Source: Tenacibaculum agarivorans (GTDB taxonomy: Bacteria > Bacteroidota > Bacteroidia > Flavobacteriales > Flavobacteriaceae). From it: a stretch of 44,653 bases of DNA. The stretch lies in NCBI RefSeq assembly GCF_001936575.1, contig NZ_MSMP01000039.1:1-44653 (forward strand), in the 5' to 3' direction. This document shows positions 16,212 through 24,265 of the stretch, in pieces. Position 1 is the stretch's first letter. Each line of letters starts with the position of its first letter. A program made the translations under genes and the position numbers. The notes beneath the pieces are model-generated. The model did no database searches. It saw only the letters and a program-made list of their open reading frames with translations, and was not told the origin of the DNA.

Positions 16212-18222
16212 GACTATCAATATAAATTTAGGTGGATTCTTCTTCCATATAGATGAAAGTGCCTATCAAAAATTAAGACGATATTTAGACGCCATTGGTC
16301 GATCGCTTAGTGATGATCCTCAAGGTAAAAATGAAATTATAGCAGATATTGAAGCTAGAATTAGCGAACTTTTATCTGAAAGAATTGTAGACGCTCGCCA
16401 AGTAGTTAACGAAGGTGATATAGATGAAATTATTTCTATCATGGGTCAGCCTGAAGACTATACAGAAGCTGAAGAATCTTATAATGAAGGATATTCTTAC
16501 GCTAGAAGAGAAAAGTCTAACAAAAAATTATTTAGAGACGGAGATAATAAGTTCTTAGGTGGTGTAGCAGCTGGTTTTGCTCACTATACTAAAGTAGATA
16601 CGATATGGATTCGTTTAATTTTTATTATCACAGCTGTTACTACTGGTTTTGGTTTCTTAGTTTACATATTACTATGGATTTTATTACCTGAAGCTAAAAC
16701 AACTGCTGAAAAATTACAGATGGAAGGCGAGCCAGTAAATATCGATAGCATTGAAAAAAAAATTCGTGACGAGTTTGAATACCTCTCCACGAAGCTAAAA
16801 GACGGTGCCAGTGACCTTTCTGACAAGATTTCTAGTACAGATTATGACAAATTACGGAATCAAACCAAGTCTGGATTGCAAGATTTTTTAGATACCGTAG
16901 GTAAAATATTGTCCGCACTATTTAAAGTATTTGGTAAGTTTATTGGCGCACTTTTAGTATTTGTAGCAGGAATTACTTTAATTTCTTTATTATTTGCTTT
17001 ATTTTCTATAAGTAGTATAGAAATATTAGGATTCGATAGTGATTTAGTAGACTACCCACCATTCTTTTACGATTCTTTTTTACCTGAATGGCTACTAACT
17101 ATTTTTGGTTTATTAGTAGTAGGAATTCCATTTTTAGCCTTATTAATTTTAGGATTAAGAATACTTTCTCCTAATATTAAAAGACTCAATACAACTACAT
17201 CTTTATCATTGTTTGGAGTATGGTTAGCTTCATTACTATTCTTAGGCTTTTCAGGTATAGAATATGCAACTTCAAGAGCTAAAGAAGGAATAAAAGCCAG
17301 TAAACAAGATTTAGTATATGACACTCAACTTCCACTAAAAGTTTCTGTTAAAAATGATAACGACATCTTCTATTTACATAATCTGGAAAGAAGGAATAAC
17401 TCCAAAGAAGTTTACATCGAGGATTTAAAAATGAAATACTCTAATAATGTAAAAATTAATGTCAAAAAAAGTGATGATAACGAGGCTTATGTTGAAATAA
17501 AGAAAGAGTCTGAAGGCCGTAAAAGAAGAGATGCTGTAGCCAATGCTGAGAAGATTACCTATAATTTTAAAACTGAAAATAACAGACTTTCTTTTAATGC
17601 TTTCTTCTTATCAGATTTTAAAAATATGAGAAAAGATGAAGAAGTAATGTTAACATTATTTATACCTGAAGGTACTACTATTTTCTTTGAAAACTCATCT
17701 CGTAAATTCTTATATGATATAGATAACGTAGATAATATTTACGACAGAAACATGGGAAATCATCATTTCAAAATGACATCCAGAGGTTTTGAGTGTATGG
17801 ATTGCACTTCAAAAAAAGAGAAAAAATCAAATTCAGATGAAGAATATGAAGAGCAAGAAGAAGAAGAAAGAGAAGAATATGAAGAAAACAGAAATGATAA
17901 TAATGACAAAGAGCTAACCTTTTTATTTGATAGTACTATAAACGATAGCAAGGCAGAATTCATTATCAGTAAAAGAACTACTGAAAAACAATTGTTAAGA
18001 CTTATAAAATGGTTTAAAGAAAAAAGAAACATCAACATCACAATTAATGATTCTAAGTACGATAACAATCAAAGAATAGAAAGATTAACATTAAATATTG
18101 ATTGTAATGATGGATATACAGGTGAATTAAAAATATCAAACAGTACCTTAAGTTCTATCCCAAAAGGTTTTTTTAGAAACTATGATGAGGAAGAAGGAAT
18201 ATTAGCTTTCAAAATTTGGTAA
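16204..18222 (+). CDS. PspC domain multi-pass membrane protein
   Basis: 672 residues. Residues 1-85 are a flavobacterial cytosolic head (INLGGFFFHIDESAYQKLRR, then IADIEARISELLSERI). Residues about 105-165 are the PspC domain (KLFRDGDNKFLGGVAAGFAH, VDTIWIRLIFIITAVTTGFG, VYILLWILLP). Three further membrane segments follow at about 237-270, 295-320 and 330-352. The C-terminal 300 residues are a large soluble, mainly beta region with an acidic stretch near 540-570 (SDEEYEEQEEEEREEYEE). PspC proteins are linked to membrane-stress responses; whether this one senses stress is inference. It overlaps the PadR gene by 8 bp and is followed 22 bp later by the NTF2-like gene. Confidence 0.88.
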   Translation: MNKTININLGGFFFHIDESAYQKLRRYLDAIGRSLSDDPQGKNEIIADIEARISELLSERIVDARQVVNEGDIDEIISIMGQPEDYTEAEESYNEGYSYARREKSNKKLFRDGDNKFLGGVAAGFAHYTKVDTIWIRLIFIITAVTTGFGFLVYILLWILLPEAKTTAEKLQMEGEPVNIDSIEKKIRDEFEYLSTKLKDGASDLSDKISSTDYDKLRNQTKSGLQDFLDTVGKILSALFKVFGKFIGALLVFVAGITLISLLFALFSISSIEILGFDSDLVDYPPFFYDSFLPEWLLTIFGLLVVGIPFLALLILGLRILSPNIKRLNTTTSLSLFGVWLASLLFLGFSGIEYATSRAKEGIKASKQDLVYDTQLPLKVSVKNDNDIFYLHNLERRNNSKEVYIEDLKMKYSNNVKINVKKSDDNEAYVEIKKESEGRKRRDAVANAEKITYNFKTENNRLSFNAFFLSDFKNMRKDEEVMLTLFIPEGTTIFFENSSRKFLYDIDNVDNIYDRNMGNHHFKMTSRGFECMDCTSKKEKKSNSDEEYEEQEEEEREEYEENRNDNNDKELTFLFDSTINDSKAEFIISKRTTEKQLLRLIKWFKEKRNINITINDSKYDNNQRIERLTLNIDCNDGYTGELKISNSTLSSIPKGFFRNYDEEEGILAFKIW

Positions 18223-18244
18223 ACTCAACTAAACACAACTAACT

Positions 18245-18775
18245 ATGACTGACTTATTTGATTTTTTCTTTAAAGGGAATGTATTTTGGAAAATCGTTTT
18301 ATTTCTTTGGTCTTTACTTACGTCTTTTCTAACTCAAGCCCAACTAAACAAGGATTCACAACTTTTCAAAACATTAAAAAGTAAAGACAGTGTAATTTTT
18401 GAACGTACTTTTAATAAATGTGAGGTTGAAAAACTAAACGATATTATCGACCAAGATTTTGAGTTTTATCATGATGTGGCAGGAATTGAGAACAGAAAAA
18501 TGTTTTTAGCATCTGTGCAACAGAATATTTGTGGCAATACTAACGAAAAACCTATTCGAAAGTTAGTCGATAACAGTTTAGAAGTATACCCCTTAAAAAA
18601 GAATGGAAAACTATATGGGGCAATACAAAAAGGAAAGCATAATTTTTATTTGAAAAAAGAAAACTCTCTGAGTCCAACTGGATCGGCCTTATTCACCCAT
18701 CTTTGGATTCTTGATAACAATAAATGGAAGTTGAAACGAGTATTAAGTTACAATCATCTTCCTGTACAACATTAG
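18245..18775 (+). CDS. DUF4440 / NTF2-like exported protein
   Basis: 176 residues. A hydrophobic N-terminal segment (VFWKIVLFLWSLLTSFLTQAQ) looks like a signal peptide, followed by an NTF2-like cone fold: SKDSVIFERTFNKCEVEKLNDIIDQDFEFYHD, then strand pairs ending THLWILDNNKWKLKRVLSYNH. This is the DUF4440 layout, in which a small ligand or calcium-calmodulin-associated pocket is common but not predictable. It is the last gene of the DUF4870-PadR-PspC unit (22-bp gap) and is followed by a strong terminator. The longer N-terminus from 18245 includes 15 residues before the hydrophobic stretch; a later start is possible. Confidence 0.7.
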   Translation: MTDLFDFFFKGNVFWKIVLFLWSLLTSFLTQAQLNKDSQLFKTLKSKDSVIFERTFNKCEVEKLNDIIDQDFEFYHDVAGIENRKMFLASVQQNICGNTNEKPIRKLVDNSLEVYPLKKNGKLYGAIQKGKHNFYLKKENSLSPTGSALFTHLWILDNNKWKLKRVLSYNHLPVQH

Positions 18776-18818
18776 TTTACTAGTTAGCTAACTCTTAAAC
18801 TAATACTTGGTTTACTTT

Positions 18819-18847
18819 GCCAAAGCTCAATGAGCTTTGGCTTTTTT
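18819..18847 (+). terminator. Rho-independent terminator of the PspC operon
   Basis: GCCAAAGCTC at 18819-18828 pairs with GAGCTTTGGC at 18832-18841 around a 3-nt loop, directly followed by a run of six T. Confidence 0.92.
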
Positions 18848-18907
18848 ATTTGATTATCTCATTTATTTAAAATAGTTTAGATTCTTGAAATCGCAAACTA
18901 AACTATA

Positions 18908-19969
18908 ATGTATACTCTTAAAGTTTTTAAAGCAAAAGACATGGCTAGGTGGACTCGCTACGAAACGCTATTTTTCTTTTGTTTTATTACAGGTATAGTA
19001 GGCATCTATTATTTTTTAGACATACAATGGCTTAAAATGCCATGGACTCCTCTAGCCTTAATAGGTACAGCCGTATCTTTTGTTATTGGTTTTCAAAATA
19101 ATTCTGCCTATGGTAGAATTTGGGAAGCAAGAAAAATTTGGGGAGGTATTGTAAACACCTCTAGAACTTTCGGAATGTTTGCTCAAGATATGATCACTAA
19201 TGCACATACCAAAAATAAACTTTCTGAAGACAAGTTACATCAAGAAATAAAAACAGTAACCTATCGACATATTGCATGGATGACGGCACTTCGTCATGCC
19301 ATGAGAGCTGATAAACCCTGGGAAGTTATCAAACAAGAGAGGGTGAATCAAGAATGGGCAGAAAAAATAAGCCCACCTGAATGGAATATTGATTTAGCAG
19401 AAGACTTAAAACCTTACCTTTCTGAAGAAGACATGAAATATGTGCTAAGTAAAAACAACAAGCAAACCGCATTACTTTATTTACAATCTCACCACTTACG
19501 AAAATTAAAAGAGAAAGGATTAATATGGGAATTCGCATTTTTAGAATTAGAAAATGTGATAGAAGAATTATTTACATTACAAGGTAAATCTGAAAGAATT
19601 AAAAACTTCCCCTACCCTAGACATTTTGCTTCTTTAAATCATTATTTTATGTGGCTTTTTGTAATTATAATGCCTGTAGCTTTAGTTCCTCAATTTGCTG
19701 AGATTGGAGCTAGTATTAGCAGTATTTTTCCTTTATTTGGACATATATTCATATGGCTATCTGTTCCTTTTTATGTTATTATTGCTTGGATTTTCCATAC
19801 TATGGAACGAATAGGTAGAACGGGAGAAAATCCTTTTGAAGGCTCTGCTAACGATGTTCCAATATCGACTATCGCTAGAGGAATTGAAATTGATTTACGA
19901 CAAAATCTGGGAGAAACCGATGAAGAAATTCCAGAACAATTTCCTATGGTTTATAACACACAAATGTAA
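18908..19969 (+). CDS. Bestrophin family ion channel
   Basis: 353-residue inner-membrane protein of the bestrophin/UPF0187 group, which forms pentameric anion- or cation-conducting channels. It has four main hydrophobic regions: ETLFFFCFITGIVGIYYFLD, PLALIGTAVSFVIGFQNN, HYFMWLFVIIMPVALVPQF and FPLFGHIFIWLSVPFYVIIAW. The family signature is FQNNSAYGRIWEARKIWGG followed by VNTSRTF, and the conserved C-terminal GENPFEGSANDVPI with IARGIEIDLRQ is present. Ion selectivity cannot be judged. The next gene starts 3 bp after the stop, so the dipeptidase is probably co-transcribed. Confidence 0.92.
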   Translation: MYTLKVFKAKDMARWTRYETLFFFCFITGIVGIYYFLDIQWLKMPWTPLALIGTAVSFVIGFQNNSAYGRIWEARKIWGGIVNTSRTFGMFAQDMITNAHTKNKLSEDKLHQEIKTVTYRHIAWMTALRHAMRADKPWEVIKQERVNQEWAEKISPPEWNIDLAEDLKPYLSEEDMKYVLSKNNKQTALLYLQSHHLRKLKEKGLIWEFAFLELENVIEELFTLQGKSERIKNFPYPRHFASLNHYFMWLFVIIMPVALVPQFAEIGASISSIFPLFGHIFIWLSVPFYVIIAWIFHTMERIGRTGENPFEGSANDVPISTIARGIEIDLRQNLGETDEEIPEQFPMVYNTQM

Positions 19970-19972
19970 CTT

Positions 19973-20644
19973 ATGACACAATTAAAATACTTTTTATTTT
20001 TTTGCTTTGGATACTTAGTAACCTATGCCCAACAAATGCCTAAAGATTTCTCTTATGTAAAAGATATTGCACCAAGTATAAAAAAAGAATTACGCTACTG
20101 TTCTCACAATAATTTTGTTGGAATACCTGTAGACGGATATAAAGAACCTGTATTGATTACTTCAACCCAAACAGCAAAAGCTTTAAAAAAAGTACAAGAT
20201 GAGCTTTTAAAAAAAGGGTTATGTCTAAAAATATTTGATGCATATAGACCTCAAAGAGCTGTCAACCATTTCGTGCGTTGGGCCAGAGTACCCAATGACA
20301 CATTAACTAAAAAACAGTATTACCCTAATTTAAATAAAAGAAATCTTTTTAAACTTGGATATATCGCTAGCAAGTCTGGTCATTCTCGAGGAAGTTCTAT
20401 AGATTTGACAATAGTGGATCTAAAAACTAACAAAGAGTTAGATATGGGAAGTCCTTATGATTTTTTTGGAAAGATATCTCACGTTTGGTACAAAGACATC
20501 ACAAAAAAACAGAAAGAAAACAGAATGTTACTACGTAATGTTATGCTAAAACATGGTTTTAAACCCTATTCCAATGAATGGTGGCACTTTACTTTAAGAA
20601 ATGAACCTTTTCCTAAAACTTATTTTAATTTTCCTATTCAATAA
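19973..20644 (+). CDS. D-alanyl-D-alanine dipeptidase, VanX/DdpX-like
   Basis: 223-residue M15D zinc metallopeptidase that cleaves free D-Ala-D-Ala, releasing D-alanine from recycled or excess wall precursors. A Sec signal peptide is present (MTQLKYFLFFCFGYLVTYAQ), so it acts in the periplasm. Zinc ligands and catalytic base fit the family: His137 and Asp144 in SGHSRGSSIDLT, then Glu202 and His205 in NEWWHFT. The arginine of FDAYRPQRAV is the conserved substrate/transition-state residue. It is complete and close to the family's usual size. Because it has no vanH or vanA neighbours, it should not be read as glycopeptide resistance. It follows the bestrophin gene after 3 bp. Confidence 0.92.
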   Translation: MTQLKYFLFFCFGYLVTYAQQMPKDFSYVKDIAPSIKKELRYCSHNNFVGIPVDGYKEPVLITSTQTAKALKKVQDELLKKGLCLKIFDAYRPQRAVNHFVRWARVPNDTLTKKQYYPNLNKRNLFKLGYIASKSGHSRGSSIDLTIVDLKTNKELDMGSPYDFFGKISHVWYKDITKKQKENRMLLRNVMLKHGFKPYSNEWWHFTLRNEPFPKTYFNFPIQ

Positions 20645-20727
20645 TACTTTTAATAGCAAAACTTTATTTTCACTTTAATTAAGTAAGAATTAAGAATTGT
20701 TAACGACTTACTTTACCAAATTGGTAT

Positions 20728-20735
20728 TATCTTTG
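20728..20735 (+). promoter_or_regulatory. -7 element upstream of secreted unknown gene
   Basis: TATCTTTG matches TAnnTTTG, 14 bp before the ATG at 20750. The nearest upstream TTG (20697-20699) is spaced 28 bp, too far for the usual -33. Confidence 0.4.
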
Positions 20736-20749
20736 TTATTATTCATAGT

Positions 20750-21415
20750 ATGGTTCAAAACGTTTTACATACCCTTCTAATTTTAGTGTTAACAAGTAGC
20801 TTTAATCTATTTGCCCAATTAGATAAAACTAGTGGTGCGAATAGTAAAGGTACTTCTATTGGTAAAATTGAAGCTCCAGCTAGAGAGGTAAAAAAACCTC
20901 AGTCTTTAGATTTTGAAAATACTAACGGATTTAAAACAGCTAATGCTGATTTAGAAAAAAAGAGAAGAAAAAAACAAGCTGAAGACGATTTAGTAAATAA
21001 AGGAATTATTACTCCTGCTATGTTAAGAAAAATGACATTAAAAAAACAAGCAGAGCGTTATAACACTGATCTTCCTGTAATTGATAAAGATCTTGGTAGC
21101 TTTACGACAAAATCTGCATCAATAAAAGTTAGAGCTTTTGATTTTGGTCAATTAGATGGTGATGTAATTTCCATTTTTGTTAATGGTGAGCCTGTAGTTA
21201 CCAATCAAACACTTAAACAGTATCAAACTACTTATGAAATTCCACTGAAAATTGGCTTCAATAAAATTGAAATCTTAGCCGTTCATGAAGGATATCTTCG
21301 CCCAAATACTGGTGGTTTTACTGTTTTTGACACTAATGATTCAGTAGTGGTTTCTGATTTATGGAATTTAGCTCAGGGTGCCAAAGTTATCGCACACGTA
21401 ATTCGAGAAAAATAA
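20750..21415 (+). CDS. Secreted protein of unknown function
   Basis: 221 residues. A signal peptide (MVQNVLHTLLILVLTSSFNLFAQ) precedes a lysine-rich, low-complexity linker to about residue 105 (KTSGANSKGTSIGKIEAPAR, then LEKKRRKKQAEDDL). Residues 120-221 form one compact beta domain with VRAFDFGQLDGDVISIFVNG, IPLKIGFNKIEILAVHEG and TGGFTVFD, resembling an immunoglobulin-like or carbohydrate-binding-type sandwich. I do not recognise a named family. It stands between the dipeptidase gene and pdhA but has its own promoter-like element. The globular domain may be periplasmic or surface bound; no catalytic motif is visible. Confidence 0.75.
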   Translation: MVQNVLHTLLILVLTSSFNLFAQLDKTSGANSKGTSIGKIEAPAREVKKPQSLDFENTNGFKTANADLEKKRRKKQAEDDLVNKGIITPAMLRKMTLKKQAERYNTDLPVIDKDLGSFTTKSASIKVRAFDFGQLDGDVISIFVNGEPVVTNQTLKQYQTTYEIPLKIGFNKIEILAVHEGYLRPNTGGFTVFDTNDSVVVSDLWNLAQGAKVIAHVIREK

Positions 21416-21490
21416 TCTCTTCTCTATTTCAAACGAAAACGTTTTAGATAAATCTATACGCATAGCATTTTTTATTCTCTAAAAAACAGT

Positions 21491-21498
21491 TATTTTTG
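21491..21498 (+). promoter_or_regulatory. -7 element for pdhA-pdhC
   Basis: TATTTTTG, an exact TAnnTTTG, 45 bp before the pdhA ATG, placing transcription start near 21505. No -33 TTG at the right distance was seen. Confidence 0.45.
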
Positions 21499-21543
21499 TT
21501 ATTGCATTATAATTAAGCAACTAGAAACAAACAACAACTCAGA

Positions 21544-22533
21544 ATGAAAAAAATCACTAAGGATACCTATGTAGATTGGTATAAGGACATGCTTTTTTGG
21601 AGAAAATTTGAAGACAAACTTGCGGCGGTATACATCCAACAAAAAGTAAGAGGTTTTTTACACTTGTATAATGGTCAAGAAGCTGTTTTAGCTGGAGCAT
21701 TGCACGCTATGGATCTAACCAAAGATAAAATGATTACGGCATATCGTAACCACGTTCAACCTATTGGAATGGGAGTAGATCCTAAAAGAGTAATGGCTGA
21801 ATTGTATGGTAAAGCTACAGGAACATCTCAAGGTTTAGGTGGGTCTATGCACATTTTCTCTAAAGAATTTAGATTTTATGGAGGACACGGAATTGTTGGA
21901 GGACAAATTCCTTTAGGAGCAGGTATTGCTTTTGGTGACAAATATCATAATAGCGATGCAGTTACTTTATGTTATTTTGGAGATGGAGCTGCACGTCAAG
22001 GTTCATTGCACGAAACATTTAACATGGCTATGAACTGGAAACTACCTGTAATTTTCATTTGTGAGAATAATGGATATGCTATGGGTACTTCTGTAGAGAG
22101 AACTGCTAACCATGAAGATATCTGGAAATTAGGTTTAGGTTATGAAATGCCTTGTGGACCTGTAGATGGTATGAATCCTGTAAAGGTAGCTGAAGCTGTA
22201 GACGAAGCTATCCAAAGAGCTAGAAAAGGGGAAGGGCCTACATTCTTAGAAATGAAGACGTATCGATATAGAGGTCACTCAATGTCTGATGCACAACATT
22301 ATAGAACTAAAGATGAAGTAGAAGAATATCGTAAGATAGATCCTATTACTCAAGTGCTAGATATCATCAAAGAGAATAATTATGCTACCGATGATGAAAT
22401 TGAAGCTATTAATAAAGAAGTAAAAGATAAGGTTAAAGAATGTGAGAAATTCGCTGAAGAATCTCCATTCCCAGATCTAAATATCTTACACGATGTTGTT
22501 TACGAACAAGAAGATTATCCTTTCATTAAATAA
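21544..22533 (+). CDS. pdhA: Pyruvate dehydrogenase E1 component subunit alpha
   Basis: Thiamine-diphosphate-binding alpha subunit of the heterotetrameric E1 of pyruvate dehydrogenase, which decarboxylates pyruvate and acetylates the E2 lipoyl group. 329 residues, a typical length. It shows ITAYRNHVQPIGMGVDP, the LGGSMHIFSKEFRFYGGHGI loop, the GDG...N motif GDGAARQGSLHETFNMAM followed by VIFICENNGYAMGTSVER, and the phosphorylation-loop-like YRYRGHSMSDAQHYRTKDEVEEY. The gene is followed after 25 bp by the E2 gene. The beta subunit gene (pdhB) is not next to it; in Bacteroidota it is usually located elsewhere, so this is not evidence of loss. Confidence 0.96.
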   Translation: MKKITKDTYVDWYKDMLFWRKFEDKLAAVYIQQKVRGFLHLYNGQEAVLAGALHAMDLTKDKMITAYRNHVQPIGMGVDPKRVMAELYGKATGTSQGLGGSMHIFSKEFRFYGGHGIVGGQIPLGAGIAFGDKYHNSDAVTLCYFGDGAARQGSLHETFNMAMNWKLPVIFICENNGYAMGTSVERTANHEDIWKLGLGYEMPCGPVDGMNPVKVAEAVDEAIQRARKGEGPTFLEMKTYRYRGHSMSDAQHYRTKDEVEEYRKIDPITQVLDIIKENNYATDDEIEAINKEVKDKVKECEKFAEESPFPDLNILHDVVYEQEDYPFIK

Positions 22534-22558
22534 TACAACCCAACAAAATTAAGTACAC

Positions 22559-24199
22559 ATGGCAACAGTAGTAAATATGCCTCGCTTAAGCGACACAATG
22601 GAAGAAGGAGTAGTAGCTTCTTGGTTAAAAAAAGTTGGTGATAAAATTGAAGAAGGTGATATTCTTGCTGAGATTGAAACTGACAAAGCAACAATGGAGT
22701 TTGAATCTTTTCATGAAGGAACCTTATTACATATAGGAGTTAAAGAAGGAGAAGGTGCTCCTGTTGATACGTTATTAGCTATTATAGGAGAAGAAGGAGA
22801 AGATTTCTCTGCCTTATTGAATGGAACTTCTGAAACTAAAGAAGAGCCTGTAACTAAAGAAGCTCCTAAAAAAGAAGAAAAAACAACTTCAAATGTTAGT
22901 ATACCAGAAGGTGTTGAAGTAGTAACTATGCCTAGGTTAAGTGATACTATGGTAGAAGGAACGGTAGCTTCTTGGTTAAAAAATGTAGGAGATAAAGTTG
23001 AAGAAGGTGATATTCTTGCAGAGATAGAAACTGATAAAGCTACTATGGAATTTGAATCTTTCTATGAAGGTACATTATTACATATAGGAATTGAAGAAGG
23101 AAATAGTGCACCTGTAGACAGCTTATTAGCTATAATTGGTCCTGAAGGAACTGACGTTTCAGCTGTACTTGAAGCTCATAAAAACGGTGGAGTAGCAAAT
23201 ACTTCATCAAGTAAAGAAGAAGCTGCACCAGAAAAAAGTGCTAGTACTACTTCTGAAAGCAAGGTAAATGAGACTAAAATCGTAGCGACAACTACAAATG
23301 CAAACGGAGGAAGAATTTTTGCTTCACCATTAGCAAAAAAGATAGCTAAAGACAAAGGAATTAATTTAGCCGACATACAAGGCTCTGGTGAAAATGGTAG
23401 AATTATAAAAAAGGATGTAGAAAATTATACTCCTTCTGCTAAAACAGAAGTTGCTACTCCTCAAGCTCAAGCTACAAGTTCTCCAAAAGCTGTTACGAGT
23501 TTTACTATTGCAGGCGAAGAGAAAACTGAAGAAGTTAAAAACTCTCAAATGCGTAAAGCTATCGCTAGAAGTTTAGGTAACTCTAAATTCTCTGCTCCGC
23601 ATTTCTACTTAAACATTGAAGTAGATATGGATAATGCAATTGCTTCTCGTAAAACAATTAATGCTATTCCTGATGTAAAAGTATCATTTAATGATATGGT
23701 CGTAAAAGCTTGTGCTATGGCTTTAAGAAAGCATCCTCAAGTAAACACGAGCTGGACTGAAGACACTACAAAACATCATAGTCATATTCATGTTGGTGTT
23801 GCAGTAGCTGTAGATGAAGGTTTAGTAGTACCTGTTGTAAAACATACTGATGCGTTAACATTAACTCAGATTGGAGCTAGCGTTAAGGATTTAGCTGGAA
23901 AAGCTAGAAGTAAAAAAATCAAACCAAACGAAATGCAAGGAAGTACATTTACGGTATCTAACTTAGGTATGTTTGGTATTGAAAGCTTTACCTCTATTAT
24001 AAACCAACCTAATTCTGCAATTTTATCTGTAGGTGCTATTGTTCAAAAACCTGTAGTTAAAGACGGACAAATTGTAGTCGGAAATACAATGATGTTAACA
24101 TTAGCTTGTGATCATAGAACTGTAGATGGTGCTGTGGGAGCTCAGTTTTTACAAACATTAAAAACGTATATCGAAAATCCAGTTACCATGTTAGTGTAA
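22559..24199 (+). CDS. pdhC: Pyruvate dehydrogenase E2, dihydrolipoamide acetyltransferase
   Basis: 546-residue core of the pyruvate dehydrogenase complex, which moves the acetyl group from lipoyl-lysine to CoA. Two lipoyl domains are present, residues about 2-77 and 121-196, each with EIETDKATMEF; the lipoylated residues are Lys43 and Lys160. Ala/Pro/Glu/Lys-rich linkers separate these from a peripheral-subunit-binding domain (residues about 250-285, RIFASPLAKKIAKDKGI, IQGSGENGRI) and the catalytic domain from about 325 to the end. The catalytic HxxxDG motif is DHRTVDG near the C-terminus. The nearly identical lipoyl domains suggest internal duplication. It ends at a strong bidirectional terminator. 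Confidence 0.96.
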   Translation: MATVVNMPRLSDTMEEGVVASWLKKVGDKIEEGDILAEIETDKATMEFESFHEGTLLHIGVKEGEGAPVDTLLAIIGEEGEDFSALLNGTSETKEEPVTKEAPKKEEKTTSNVSIPEGVEVVTMPRLSDTMVEGTVASWLKNVGDKVEEGDILAEIETDKATMEFESFYEGTLLHIGIEEGNSAPVDSLLAIIGPEGTDVSAVLEAHKNGGVANTSSSKEEAAPEKSASTTSESKVNETKIVATTTNANGGRIFASPLAKKIAKDKGINLADIQGSGENGRIIKKDVENYTPSAKTEVATPQAQATSSPKAVTSFTIAGEEKTEEVKNSQMRKAIARSLGNSKFSAPHFYLNIEVDMDNAIASRKTINAIPDVKVSFNDMVVKACAMALRKHPQVNTSWTEDTTKHHSHIHVGVAVAVDEGLVVPVVKHTDALTLTQIGASVKDLAGKARSKKIKPNEMQGSTFTVSNLGMFGIESFTSIINQPNSAILSVGAIVQKPVVKDGQIVVGNTMMLTLACDHRTVDGAVGAQFLQTLKTYIENPVTMLV

Positions 24200-24220
24200 G
24201 TGGATTAAATAAATATCAAT

Positions 24221-24252
24221 AAAAAACTCGGAGTTTATCTCCGAGTTTTTTT
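24221..24252. terminator. Bidirectional terminator behind pdhC
   Basis: Perfect 13-bp repeat AAAAAACTCGGAG at 24221-24233 and its complement at 24239-24251, with a 5-nt loop and T-tracts on both strands. It separates pdhC from the convergent DUF5916 gene. Confidence 0.92.
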
Positions 24253-24265
24253 GTTTAAACGACTT

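Noticed and set aside
17763..18068. Serine-rich minus-strand frame inside the PspC gene
   Set aside because: It is the mirror of the Glu/Asn/Lys-rich coding strand and has no start signal or neighbours.
19973..20644. Glycopeptide-resistance gene (vanX)
   Set aside because: A lone signal-peptide-bearing D-Ala-D-Ala dipeptidase without vanH or vanA neighbours fits peptidoglycan recycling, not resistance.
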